The notes beneath the pieces were generated by a model, which made no database searches, had not been told where the DNA came from, and saw only the letters and a list, made by a program, of their open reading frames with translations. The translations under genes and the position numbers were made by a program. 64,000 nt of DNA from Heliocidaris tuberculata (taxonomy: Eukaryota > Echinodermata > Echinoidea > Camarodonta > Echinometridae): positions 20,744,494 through 20,808,493 of the forward strand of contig CM046836.1 in the NCBI GenBank assembly GCA_025618425.1, given 5' to 3'. Position 1 is the stretch's first letter. Every line of letters starts with the position of its first letter. Below, piece after piece: positions 24,913 through 36,989 of this stretch.

Positions 24913-25051
24913 GGGGAGCGTTTCATGAAAGGATTTGTCAGATATTTTTTCCGACAAGTGTTATAAGCTACTGAAATCCTTGCATCTGATTGGCTGAGAG
25001 CAAATTTTGTCAGTAAAAATCACTGACAAAATGCTTGATGAAACGCTCCCC
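24913..25051. mobile_element. small MITE with GGGGAGCGTTTCAT ends
   Basis: 139 bp. The left end GGGGAGCGTTTCATGAAA and right end TTGATGAAACGCTCCCC are inverted. Internal TTTGTCAG and CTGACAAA blocks also pair, so the whole unit can fold. No coding capacity. Confidence 0.88.
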
Positions 25052-25272
25052 AGATTGGTAACTGATTAGCTTTTTCTCCTGACTGGGGACTTTCAGTATA
25101 GTACCAGTAAACCATGCAATATGGATATTAATATTGATGTGAATATTCCGATTATTCTCACTCAGATACAGTTGACGGTTTTGGTAATTCATTGTCTGAT
25201 CTCTTGAAGATTTCTTTTAAAATTCAGTTTTATCAGGGTAGTGCTATTTTGTGGCCTTTACATTACAAAACA

Positions 25273-25522
25273 GGGGCTGTATTCTGAAAAAAATGTTATC
25301 TTTTATGTTAGTAAAACGATGTTAATTTTCATAACAAATCAAAATCAGGATAAGGCATTGGTTAATGATTTGCGCACAGATGGCTGTGTTCGCATAAAGT
25401 TAACAGAGACATCTGCGCAAGCACCAGTGATTAGTGTTTATTGCACGCAATTTCAGTTTGTTATGACTATTAACATAGTTTTTTTAACAAGAAAGATTAC
25501 ATAGTTTTCAGAATACGGCCCC
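25273..25522. mobile_element. MITE-like element, family D copy 2
   Basis: The left end GGGGCTGTATTCTGAAAA and right end TTTTCAGAATACGGCCCC are inverse. Subterminal TTAATTTTCATAACAAA pairs with TTTGTTATGACTATTAA. The loop shares the blocks TTTGCGCACAGATGGCTG and CATCTGCGCAAGCACC with copy 1 (12857-13085), showing the two are one family despite diverged arms. Confidence 0.88.
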
Positions 25523-26697
25523 AGGACTTTTAATTGTCTCATGAAGAGTTGTGATAGGTCTGTAGAGTTGTGTGACAAAGAAATAGCCTGTCACTTGGCT
25601 GTGGGGGAAAACTACCATAAATTTGAAGCCATTCATGAATTGTGCAATTTGTAATTTGCTTCATCTGTCTGTCTGTTGGTCTGTCACTCTTTCAGTCACT
25701 CTCTCTCTCTCTCTCTCTCATTCTCTTTTCTCTGTACCTCTGCATGCATGTTTCTATCTTTTACTTTATATCCTCTCTCTCTTTCTCTCTCTTTCTAACT
25801 CTCTCTCTCTTTTCTCTTATTAAGCTTCTCTATATAACCCCATAGGCCTACATTTTATCTCTACTAATACTGTATTGCTATTTTGATTACTGAACCTTCC
25901 AAAATTGTCCTAAAGGTTTATTAATGTACATGGAGAGGTCCTCATTCTAGTTTTCAGTGTCTCTCTCATCTCTCTCTCTCTCTCTCTCTCTCATTATCTC
26001 TTGTTCCTTCACCGTTTCTTTCTTCAATTGCTATTTCATCAAACCAATGGTTGGTTTTTGTTTGCCTGTCTGCCCTCAGCCATCAATGCTTAATTCGATC
26101 CAATTATAAATCATGACCTACGTGCAGGTCAACAAACAATGCAAGATGTATAACCAACGATTCCTGTCAGAAACTACTACGGAATACTGTTGCCTTGGTG
26201 ATTTTTGGAGGACAATTGATGTAATAAATTCATTCTACAACCTACAGTGTCTGTCAATAAATTTGTGTTTATTTCATACCGTCACTGGCTATTCAATGGT
26301 TACCTGTATATATCTGAGGGCTAAGCAAATGGCTATATGAATTATTGCTGCTCAGTGCACTATAAAATTAATGTGCTTCCCTACAAGCTACAGGCTTGAA
26401 ATCTCTTTTCAGCTGATCTCGGGCGTTCTACCCCGAATTTTTTCTTTTTGTTGTGAACGAATATTGAGAGTGAATAAGCAAGAAAATAATGCCTTTTCCA
26501 TCCATAAATAATCATTGAATGATATTAACGGGTGTTGCCAAACGGCGAATGGTAAAGTTGAGACGTTTGAATTTCCTTGATTTTACCCTTACAGAGTTGT
26601 TGATGCAGCAGATATTGTATCAAATCTTTTCATGTATTTTACAAAATGTGCTAAATTTCACCACGCACATGTTGCTTACTATCGCATTTCATATTCG
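25523..26697. other. non-coding stretch with (CT)n microsatellites
   Basis: CT-rich tracts at about 25690-25815 and 25963-25995, otherwise AT-rich. Frames of Ser/Leu/Phe across the CT tracts are artefacts. No gene seen. Confidence 0.6.
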
Positions 26698-26705
26698 GCC
26701 ATAAG

Positions 26706-26998
26706 CAGGGGCGGATCCAAGATTTTGTCAGAGGGGGCACGATATAGTCAGAAAATTCCTGACAAGCCCCCCCCCCCCCCCCCCCAAAAAAAAAGGGGGT
26801 CATCAGACTTTTGGGTGTGTTTTTACTTCAATATTCTTTGACAAGCAAAAGGGGGGAAAAAGGTCAAAGGTCATCAGCTCAAAAGAGGGGTGGGGGAGGG
26901 GACAAACATGGAGGTGTGTACTTAAGATATGCCACTTGGGTTTCAAAGAGGGGGGATACATGCCGAATGTGCCCCCCCCCCCCCTAAATCCGCCACTG
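26706..26998. mobile_element. hAT-like non-autonomous element with 8-bp target-site duplication
   Basis: Begins CAGGGGCGGATCCAAG and ends AAATCCGCCACTG, short inverted termini. It is flanked by identical 8-bp direct repeats GCCATAAG (26698-26705 and 26999-27006). An 8-bp duplication with CAG...CTG termini is the signature of the hAT superfamily. The interior has C-runs and no transposase. Confidence 0.9.
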
Positions 26999-27006
26999 GC
27001 CATAAG

Positions 27007-27848
27007 TAATCCTCGTTTTGGAGGTAAAATGTCTCAGTACCGCTACTCGTCTTTATCATTCAATCTACACCAAATGTGATTTGAAGCAAAGAGGCAACGC
27101 TTCTGTGGCTCTCCCTACTTTTCCTGATTGTTTCTCTCTCTTTCTACATAATTGATTACTTTAATAATTTCGACAATAGTATTTTCAGATTTCGGGCGGT
27201 CGTAAGTTTCAGTTATTTCCTAGAAGAAACAGTATACATGTACCCCTTGGAGTGTCGTTTAATGGGGTTTTGTGTCAAATATGATAAGAGGCTTCTTTAA
27301 CTTGCAATATAAACTAAGAGCCAGTAAATCGTGTGACTTCTAGAGAGCAGCAGAAAGCCGCCATTATGCATTTCCACGAAAAGAACGTCTTTTATTCATC
27401 GTGCATACGAAGCAGGCGGTCCGGCATAGGATTCTTTACTGAAAACTGAAGTGGTAATTCATGATGCAGTTTTGATGCGAGGGGGGGGGGGGGGGGGGAT
27501 ATTATTCATCGTGTCGTGTAGTAAAGACCACGAGAAGCAATTTGCTGTTGACGAGGAACCCATATTTCAGCTTGCATTTCCAAGTAGAACTTATGGCGTG
27601 ACGGCACATGATTGTGATTACATGTATTAAACCCTGGTAATGCATGCATCAAACCCAACCGAGAACTTACAGAATAATAGCATGTGATTCTGAGATAATA
27701 CATTTGATAAATGGGGCAGTTTTCTCACTTTTGTTTTATTAGGTTTTCGAAATGCAGTTCAGGAATTCAGGAAATCATAGCATCTACTTTTGTGAAAATT
27801 TTGACATATTATGATGATGACTGGTAGATCTAAAGGGATACTTATAAT
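27007..27848. other. non-coding stretch, no gene seen
   Basis: Moderate GC around 27320-27440, a G-run at 27481-27498, no recognised exon. Confidence 0.5.
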
Positions 27849-28002
27849 CAGGGGCGGATCCAGGGGGAGGCCGAATCGGCCCCCCCCCCCTTTTGAAACC
27901 CGAGTGGCATTTAAGTACACAATTTTTTTAAAAATGCCTCCTTAATTGTGTACTTTTCCAGCTCTGTGCCCCCTCTTTTACAAAGTCCTGTATCCGCCCC
28001 TG
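27849..28002. mobile_element. short hAT-like element (CAGGGGCGGATCC ends)
   Basis: Begins CAGGGGCGGATCCAGG and ends TATCCGCCCCTG. The termini match the 26706 element. Flanking 8-mers (CTTATAAT and TTATATGC) do not match exactly, so the target-site duplication has decayed or the boundary is slightly off. Interior GTGGCATTTAAGTACAC resembles text of the 26706 element read on the other strand. Confidence 0.8.
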
Positions 28003-29633
28003 TTATATGCCCTCTTGCCCCGCCGGTAAAAAAAAAAAAAATGGATATCCTCGCTTTTCCAAGTAGAGAGTGTTTCCGTGTTTTCTAAGTAGAACGTGTC
28101 AGAATAATGAGAGTAGATTGGACAAGTGGTACAATACTCGCCTTCGTTTTTCTAGGTTAGGCCCTATCGCCCCCTGACACAGACATGCAGTTACGGAAAT
28201 TTTGAAGTTCATTAGCATCTGTTTTTATGAAAAGCTTGATAATCGATGGCGTTTCACGATCTATACCATATATGGGGGTGTCGTCGTGGGAGTGAATATT
28301 GTGACAAATTGGACAAATTTTGTTGTTGTTGTTGTTTTTTTTTTTTTTTTTTTTGTGTGTGTGTTTTGTTTAGTTTGTCACACCCCTGATACACAAAATC
28401 ATTTTGCAGGAAATGGGAAATTCATAAGCATTTCCTTATATGAAAGTTTTAGTATGTTGAATTCATCATCACTAGCGGATCCAGGGTGATGTTGCCAGAC
28501 ATTTTTCTTTTAACACATAGTCTACTTGTGCCATCGCTGCCCCTGCCTCCCAACCCCACCCCGCCTCCACACGGTAAAATTGAAAGCCCCCTTTTTCGCA
28601 CCGATTACCCCTTGGTAAAATAATATGGATCTTCAACTGCTTTTGAACAGGGTCATCATAATGCATGGGCGTCACAGTCTAGACCATTTAGAATTGGGCT
28701 GGATGGACCGACAAGTCGACTTGAATTTTCGAACACGCAACCAGCAACGCCCTGATGATAAGTATTATCTGAAATGAATAGATGCTTTACACAAACAGAG
28801 AAATAAATGTATCAACATGATCAAAGGAAGGAGGCTTTCTTAGTGTTTTTTTTTTAAATCATTACCTCTCCCCCCCCCCCCACACACACACACAAAATTC
28901 ATCATCATCATCATTATCATCATCATCATCATCATCCTCATCATCATCATCATCAGTTCGCTAAGTTCACGAGTATGAGTCGCAGCCAATTAACCCAATC
29001 TCTCCTTTGAATACATAAATAATACATTGCACCTATTGCACTTGTCCAAGTCTATTTGTAGAACGATAATTCTCTTTTGATACCTAATTACATTCCCAAA
29101 GGTGATCATTGTAAAATGATAAATCTCACACTGTCACAGAGAAATCGAAACTGATATTTTTGTCAAGCCATTTTGACTGATTGAAAGTGCTGCGAAAATG
29201 GCTCCCAAGGCTAAATTCATACACTGCCAACGTCATAATATATATTGTATCATAGGAGGTATAATATTTATCCATTTATTTGCTCGGTGATGGTGTGCAC
29301 TTACGAAGGAGCATGGCTTACTTCATGATTTTATTTCCTGTGAGCTCGATATAGCTAACGTTATTATTTGCATTATAAGCTTATCAAGTTATATTCACAG
29401 AGTTGTGCGTTTAATAATGTTATTATAAGGGAACTGCCATTGCAGTTTTTCATGCATCATTATCTCTCCCGTTAGTGCCCCCCCCTTCTCTCTCTCTCTC
29501 TCTCTCTCTCTTCTCTTTCTCTTTCTCTCTTTTTTTTCTATCTGTCACCCTCTTCTTCTGCATGCACTTGTTTCTTTGCTGTTGTATGGCATATTCATAT
29601 TTCTTTCCCTCTCTTTGAGTTGAGTAATACTTT
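28003..29633. other. non-coding stretch with microsatellites
   Basis: Includes an isolated hAT-like end CACTAGCGGATCCAGGG at about 28470, a T-run after GTTGTTGTT near 28320-28355, a (CA)n and (ATC)n tract at 28880-28955 and a CT tract at 29488-29535. No coding exon seen. Confidence 0.55.
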
Positions 29634-29869
29634 AGGCCGAAACAGCAAGACCGTGAAGACGCTGTTCCAGTGACATTAAATTTTGTCTGATAACGAAAAC
29701 GATAGCGAGATTTTTCATTAAAGGTACACCTAGAGCTGCCTTATTACCAGTCGCGAGCATATTCACACGTGCAAACCATATACATGTAGTAGGGTGTACC
29801 TTTAATTGAAAATCTCGTTATCGTTATCGTTATCGTTATCGGACAAGTCTAACCAGCCCTTTAGGGACA
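29634..29869. mobile_element. compact foldback element of the GTTATC family
   Basis: The left part has GGCCGAAA and later TTGTCTGATAACGAAAACGA, then GAGATTTTTCATTAAAGGTACACC. The right part inverts this: GGGTGTACCTTTAATTGAAA, then four GTTATC repeats, GGACAAGTCTAACCAGCCC. These same ends bracket 8481-10978. About 236 bp, non-coding. Confidence 0.8.
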
Positions 29870-29981
29870 TAAGCTCAGAAAAGTGCCCATTTTGAAATCT
29901 GATTAGTGCCCATTTTCCTTTTTAATCAATTTTCCTTTATGATAACAGCATTTTTTTTTTCACCCCTGAAAAGTGCCCCCT

Positions 29982-30573
29982 TTAAAGGGAAATCTAACCT
30001 TAATAGCAAGTTGCTTTGAAAGAAAGAGGAAAAATCAGAGAAGCAGATTGGTGAAAGTTTGAACGAAATCGGACAAGCAATAAGAAAGTTATGATTTTTT
30101 GAAAGTTGTAATCGCTATGCATATGGGAATTTCAAATTGGCCGAATAGGTAATGTCACTGTGATGTAGCTGTGGACAACTCCCCCATTCGCTCTAACACA
30201 CAAAATGACTAAAATGTCACTTTTTTTCAAAATGCATTACTCAGTAGGATCTTTTCATTCATGAGGACCTATAACAATATGCTATCTCCAATATATTTTA
30301 AGTACTACCCCGCGGGTAAAGGCGCCTCGAAGAAAACCGCAAATTAATGATATTTTTGTGTACGGCAAATGGGAGAGTTGTCCACAAAAATGTCACAATT
30401 GACTCACCAAATTGCCAATTTGAGATTCGCATAGATGTAGTGATCTCATTTTTGAAGCATCCATAACTTTCTTAGTCCTTGTCCGATTTCTTTCAAACTT
30501 TCACCATCCTGTTTTTCTTATTTTTCTGCTTTCATACAAATCATCTTATTACCAAGGTTGGATTGCCCTTTAA
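29982..30573. mobile_element. foldback/MITE-like element, family A copy 3 (diverged)
   Basis: Begins TTAAAGGGAAATCTAACCTT and ends AAGGTTGGATTGCCCTTTAA. The arms contain TTTGAACGAAATCGGACAAG and its inverse, plus AAGAAAGTTATG and CATAACTTTCTTAG. It resembles copies at 3034 and 4758 in layout and wording but with diverged ends. Confidence 0.8.
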
Positions 30574-32179
30574 ATGCTCCACTTCTGATTCAGTGCCCTT
30601 TTCCTTTCTAACAGTATCATTGCCATTTCTAACCCCCCCCCCCCTTTGTCTTCTGCTAAGTACCCCTTTTTTACCTATACATGTATACCAAGATGTCGCT
30701 TACAAAGTGTGTCCTGAAGTCAACAAAAGAGCCATATACCTATAGCTCCATACACAGAAACAGAGATGCTTCATAATTATAGATTCCTTTACTGATGTCA
30801 GCACAATGTGAGTCAGTGGGACATTATACAAGAATGAGCAGTGCCCCTAAATAAAAGAAACTGAGAAAAAAAATCTAAAATTTTTCCAAAACTCGCACGT
30901 ACATTTGACATTATGGGTGGAACATTCAAGTAATAGATATGCATTGCTCTTTTTATGATGAGGTTTTGCTTTAAAGTTTCATTATTTTCTCAAATAAAAT
31001 CTAATCGGCCGCAATGCCACCTCTCAAATGCATTGAAATAAGGCCTATTGCTGAGACAATGACAGGAAGAACAACATAGTATATCGTATGGAAATAACGA
31101 TACATGAAAAAAAAAATGGCCCTAAGATTAATTTGCGGTTGTAATTTTTATTTCATCGCTGTATATAATGCAACATCCGTGGCAGTACACTTCAGCATTA
31201 GAAGAATTTTTTTTTAATTTAATTTTTTGCTCGCTCGCTTCGCTCACTCGTAAATGAATCAGATCATTACACATTGCAAAGTAGTTTTTATCTCGAACCA
31301 AGTTAAGATAGAAACAATAATGATAATGTCTCTAAACTGATCCTCGATAGTGAATTAATTGGAAAGTAGGGGTATACTTATGTCTAAAAATTGTGTTTGG
31401 GGGCCTTATTTTCACCATTTTTAGGTGCCCCTTTTTTGGTCCCCCCCCCCCCACACTTTGAAAGACGCTCCACCACCCCTGTCCCACGGGATAGCCGCCC
31501 ATTGTTAGGGAACAATTTGTTAATTACTTTTATGGTTTGAAGACACCATCGTCGCATTTAAAATAGATAACAAAACATAATAAAACATATTAACATAACA
31601 AGTAACTTATTCAAGAGTTACTGTATATTATATAAGTGGACAAAGTTTCCTTTTCGCAGAAGGTTGGACTGAGTGTCATTGCTATGAGAATAATTCTTAT
31701 TTTGCAGAAATGATACAAACTGAAAAGAGGAATATTTTTTATTCTGTAGCTATGGTGTTAATTCATTTATATATTTTTTAAAGTATTCTTTTATTCATTT
31801 CTTTTCAGTGAAATCAACAGATACACAAAAATAAAAACATTGCAATTATGAATAAAGTATAAACAAAAACTGTTACAATTTACAAGTAAATCTATACGTA
31901 TATGGAAAAATGTAGACATTCATGGAATAACAAAGGACATACACATACATGTACTTGTAATTCACTTAAAATCTCAGCTTACTTGAAATTATACAGATAT
32001 ACAACTGAAAATATACCTTTACGTTATCTGCAAAAATTTATACATTCATGGACGAAAACAGCATTTATACAGCTGAAAATATACCTTGAATATAACTGTT
32101 TCTTTTATATGTTTTTTTTCTCTGAAATAAAAATGTATTAAAGATAAAAAGGAGAAAAGAAAAAAAAAGGAAAAATGAA

Positions 32180-32223
<44 letters not shown>

Positions 32224-34724
32224 AAAACAGAAAGAGAGAGAGAGAGACAGACAGACATATACCTCACCCCTTGCAGCACTCCCTTATTTGAGACCCCCCC
32301 CCCCCTCATTCCATTTGTCTTGGTGCAATGTTCCAAATGAATTATATTTAAAGAGGGCGGGGGGGGGGGGGAATCTTCGGTCAGCCCTTTTTTCCCCGAG
32401 CCTTATTGGAAATAAATTAATTAATTTATTTATTTGTTTATTTATTTATTGGTATATAAAATTACTGATCAGCAGCAAGCTGAAAGGGGGTCGGGCTAAC
32501 TCGGCACTAGGGCGAACTCGGCACTGCGCGGTGACTATGTTTCAAGACTTGAAGTCCACGCTACGCAACGTACCCTTTTTTAGCCTTAAATTTCATGTTT
32601 TGCATAATTTTACTTCTTGAAATTGTCAACATTACTTCTTTGCTAATCATTTTACACATTGCTATCAAATAATTTGAATTTAAGTGTTTTGAAATGTGTA
32701 ATTGATCAGTTTACAAATTTGGCAACATAAAATCATAGATATATAAAAATTAATTTACAATACAAATAGGAAAAGGACAGAAACAAAAATATGAATGCAA
32801 ATATAATTAAGGCAATATGACATTTAAATAATCATAGGTAATTAAATAGTATACACAAGCATAAACACACCCACAATCACACCCACACACACTCAAACAT
32901 AGACACACACATAAGAAAAAAATGCAAAAGTATATATATAATAGACAAGGGAATGTGATCGACCAATCATAATGAATTTCTTAATCTGTCAAAATAATGT
33001 TGTTGTTTTTTTGTTGTTGTTGTTTAAATGGATTGTGGCAATAGCAACTATATCATTAATGGGTTAGTATTTCTATCTAGGATATTATTAAAGACATTTG
33101 TGTGATATGTTTGAATTCAAAAACATTATACACCTTCAGAATTCTAGCCAAAAAGGGAATAGTTGATTTGCGGTATCTTTCTGTGTTGCATTTAATGGTA
33201 CAAAGGCCAGACATATCCCTTAACTGTTTCATGAATACAATATGATTCAATTCTGTCTGTTGTATATCAGTATATAACACGATTATTTTTCAGCAAATTC
33301 TGTATTTCTGTCACTCAAGTATATAGAACTACGGCGGCCTGTGTCAATTCTATCATGTATTATGATTACCTCATTTCTCCTCATGTCATCCTATATCCGG
33401 TAAATATATTTTCGTTTCCGTTCACTCATTTCACCTTTCTCTGCACATCATGTGGTTCCCTTTCCTTACTGTTTTCAAGGAGAAGGTATATGTTTTTTAA
33501 TCATTATCCTATCGCTTGTTTTTATACCACTAACTCCCATTAATATCTAACCACAGATTCGAAGTGAGGAATAACACAAGTAAGTCTGACTCCGATGTCT
33601 GCGTAAGGCAAACAACCCAATTTCCAAGGATATATAAAAGGCCTTTTATAGTCAGTGTTGAAAAAACATAAAAAGATTATCTTTGGACTTGCATTAATAA
33701 TTTTCGCGCGATCTTACACCACGGCCAAACTGGGATTAAAACAGGAACTTGGTTGACAAGAAGGCTTTCCGATAATGTAACAAATTCTGTGAAAATGTGC
33801 GGAAATGCATGAATAGTGGAGAAAAAAAAAATGACGGCAAACTAGTGTATATGACACTAGTAATAATTTTAAAATGTACATTATGCTAAGAGTCACTATA
33901 ACCGACTGTAATGTATATTTGATGATTTATGATTGGATAAATTATTCAAAAACAGGAGAGCTCTGATCGTAGGCTGTTTTTAGTGAGATGATTATGAGGA
34001 AAATAAATATCATGAAAGAATATTTATTTCTCTTTATGAAAATTGAATAATTATGTTCTGTTTATTTATATAAAGAGAAATATATTCAATTATATGAAGA
34101 GAAATATATATATAATTGAATACATTTTCTCACTGGGTGTCGTTTCTCCTTTTGTTCTCTTGTTATATTGTAAGCAAGTATAAGTCGCGGTTAAGGACAC
34201 TAGTATACAGATAAAGATATCCAGCAATAAGAATTCTCCCTATCGCATATAGCCGATATCAGCCGATATCAGCTCCCGATGCCGATAACAGGGACAACGA
34301 TGTTGGCACATATATTTCCGGTTCCATTCTATAGCTATAGTGAGCATACACTGATATTTCCTTGCTTTTTTCGTGCGTGATTGTTCTGCTGAAAACACGT
34401 TTTGCATCTTCGGTTCAACATCCCACATTGGGTGGCTTCACAGAAGAATCCCATTTAAATATCAACTGTATAAAAACACGATTATTTGCTAGATTAGGAA
34501 CAAAAGGGAGTTTTTGCTAGGCTGACCCCCTGACCACATCTTCCAACACATTGTCAATGACGCTCCGGCCGGACCCGGAAGCTCAGTTGCCAACAATCAC
34601 ATGCCCCAAAATTAGAGCGCCGCATGCGTTCGGATTCGGAGAGCTATATGCGATATTCTATCATAATTATTTTCAACTCGGTTGGCAAAATAGATAATAA
34701 TAGAGACGGAGAAGAGAAGTATCA

Positions 34725-34755
<31 letters not shown>

Positions 34756-34837
34756 CAGAGAGCGAGAGAGAGAGGGGGGGGGGGGGGGCGTCACAATGGT
34801 TGTCAGGCGATTGGATGAAACCAATGGCTGTATAAAG
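30574..34837. other. long non-coding stretch, no gene seen
   Basis: AT-rich, with a GCTCGCTCGCTTCGCTCACT block near 31230, (GA)n at 32184-32246, TTTA-rich repeats at 32418-32450 and paired G/C runs. The 34010-34130 part is an AT-rich imperfect palindrome around AAAGAGAAATATAT. No exon-like coding segment could be supported on either strand. Confidence 0.5.
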
Positions 34838-34975
34838 GAGGCGCGATGGCTCAGTGGTAGAGCAGTGGTCTTGTAAGTGGAGGACCAGGGTTCGAAACCA
34901 AGTGGATGTGCTAGTGCCCTTTGGTAAGGCATAAATCTCTACAAAGTATAACGAACACAAAGTGTAATAGAAATC
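34838..34975 (+). repeat. tRNA-derived SINE
   Basis: GATGGCTCAGTGGTAGAGCA (34846) is a good tRNA A box and GGGTTCGAAACC (34889) a B box, about 43 bp apart as in RNA polymerase III promoters. A tail follows: GTGCCCTTTGGTAAGGCAT. The tRNA-like part lacks a closable acceptor stem, so I call it a SINE head and not a tRNA gene. Confidence 0.7.
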
Positions 34976-36515
34976 TTTCAAAAATACGCGCATTTGTATA
35001 AAATGTAGTAGAGAGGGAGAGAGAGAACCCCCCCCCCCCCTGCACACGCCTTTATCCACTTAGTGATTTTCTGATGCTCTCAAATACATACATGAAAGGT
35101 CTCTTGACTTATATGAATACTATCTTTATCTAGTATTTGAGTCACGCGCAAAACTCCAGATATGGTCATGATCCATTCAAAATTTAGTATCCATTATTGA
35201 TGACGGAAATAGATTTTCTGACTTTACAGCAAGCTTCTCTTTCCATTAGCGTTGTCAGAAACCTCACCCAGCTTACCGATAGTATAAAAGGTACTAAAAT
35301 TTGTCTGTATATTCTATCAGGCTGTATTTGTATTTCTCTGAATTCATCAGGAATAAATTGATCGAAATTGCGTATTTAGAAACAAAAATTGGGGGGAGGG
35401 GGTCAGGGGGTCAGGGGAGAAAACGAGCTATGTTATAGAGCATGGGGAAAGTTGGAATGGAATTGGAGAAGAGTGAGAGAGAGAGAGAGAGAGAGATACA
35501 AAGCTTGGAAACAGAACTGACATAGCTGCGATAGAGAAAGAGAGGAGAGAGAGAGAGAGGGAGAGGGGGGGGGGGGGGGCAGTAGAGGCCGGAACAGACT
35601 GATGGGAGAAGGCCAAAGGAGAGACAAATTCAGATAAGGACTTTTATTCCCATTGTTATTTTTCGAGAAACGTCCTTTTGTGGCTTATTACTAATTTTTG
35701 TCACCAAACTTGGCTCCTTCCTCCTACCCCTCGACTGAGTGGACGTGCAATGTTTAGACACCCATGCTTGAAGATTTTAAGGTGTAAAGTCGAGTCAGAA
35801 AACATTCTCTCTCTCCTCATATGAATTTCCTTAATATTCCCGCAGCCTGAAAAGCTTATATCACGCGAGCAGCAGACTCCTCACGTGTGATCAGAATAGA
35901 AGGCGATAAATTTGGTTACGAGGCCCACTCAGATTAAAATGTTTGAACATTTATCATTCTGAAGGTGAAGTTGGCTTATTCACTGTCTCGTATTAGCAAA
36001 TACTTTCTTCCTCAACTACCCATACCACGAGAGCAGTAGATTTTAAATCAACATTAATTAAATTAAATTAAATGTCGGACAGCAACCACCCACCCCCTCC
36101 CTTATGGAATAGATTATAAATATAAACGAAAATAATAATAATAAACAAAAAGAAACATTAAGAGTCATATTTACAGATATATTAAGCAATTATTACAGCT
36201 GAGGAGTTTATGGAAGGATTGAATAATGGGGTCCTTTAGTAAGTCACTAAGCTTGAACTGCACTAAACAAGTAAATCAAGCCCCTTAGCCCCTCTCCCCA
36301 GAAAGGAACCAAAGTAGAGTAAAAAGGGTATATGCCTTAACCTTATCACACCTAACAAAGTAAATTTAATTATGAAAAAAAAAATGATCATGAAAAAAAA
36401 GATGACCTTATTAAAGCAACAACATATGGACAAATAAACTGTATTATTCTTTCATTTTAGTTTCCACGGCTTATTATATGAGGGAATAAACCAACTTAAC
36501 CCAATGCATTCATTG
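34976..36515. other. non-coding stretch with GA and G runs
   Basis: (GA)n tracts with adjoining G-runs near 35474-35496 and 35540-35579, otherwise AT-rich. The Ser/Leu frames on the minus strand are translations of these tracts. No gene seen. Confidence 0.5.
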
Positions 36516-36523
36516 CATGCAAT

Positions 36524-36981
36524 CACTAGCGTAGCTGGGGGGGGGGGGGGCAGACTGCCCCCTACAATTTTTTCCCCATTTTTTTTTTTTTCTGAAAATT
36601 ATTTTTTTTGTTTTAAGTATTAAAATTTATGGCAGAAAAATTATGGCGGAAAACTGAACCCCTGAATGACTTTTGGATGGCTGTCAAATTTTTTTTTTTA
36701 ATTGTCTACCCCCAACCCCACTGAGCGAATTTCGGAGGGCTGGCGAGAAGGAAAAATTAAGGATCTCCCTTTTAGAGCTGATAATCATTTTTTTTTTTTT
36801 TGTTTTGTTTGCTTGTCAGAGAATTATGGCAGAAAACATCTGATAATCACCCCCCCCCCCCCCCCCACTGAGCGAGTTTTGGAGGTCTGGCAAGAAGAAA
36901 AAAATATGGGTCTCCCTCCAAGCAGAATTTGACAATTGACGAAATTTGCCCCCCTTGTAAAATATCCTGGCTACGCCACTG
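36524..36981. mobile_element. hAT-like non-autonomous element with 8-bp target-site duplication
   Basis: Begins CACTAGCGTAGCTGGG and ends CTGGCTACGCCACTG. It is flanked by perfect 8-bp repeats CATGCAAT (36516-36523 and 36982-36989). The interior contains two diverged units with ACTGAGCGA, GGAGG(G/T)CTGGC and AGAATTATGGCAGAAAAC, words also present inside the 45930-46223 element. No transposase. Confidence 0.92.
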
Positions 36982-36989
36982 CATGCAAT

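Noticed and set aside
28890..28955. Possible CRISPR-like or regulatory array
   Set aside because: It is a plain ATC/TCA trinucleotide microsatellite in a eukaryotic sequence.
34846..34905. Possible functional tRNA gene
   Set aside because: A and B boxes are present but no acceptor stem closes and a SINE tail follows, so it is a SINE head.
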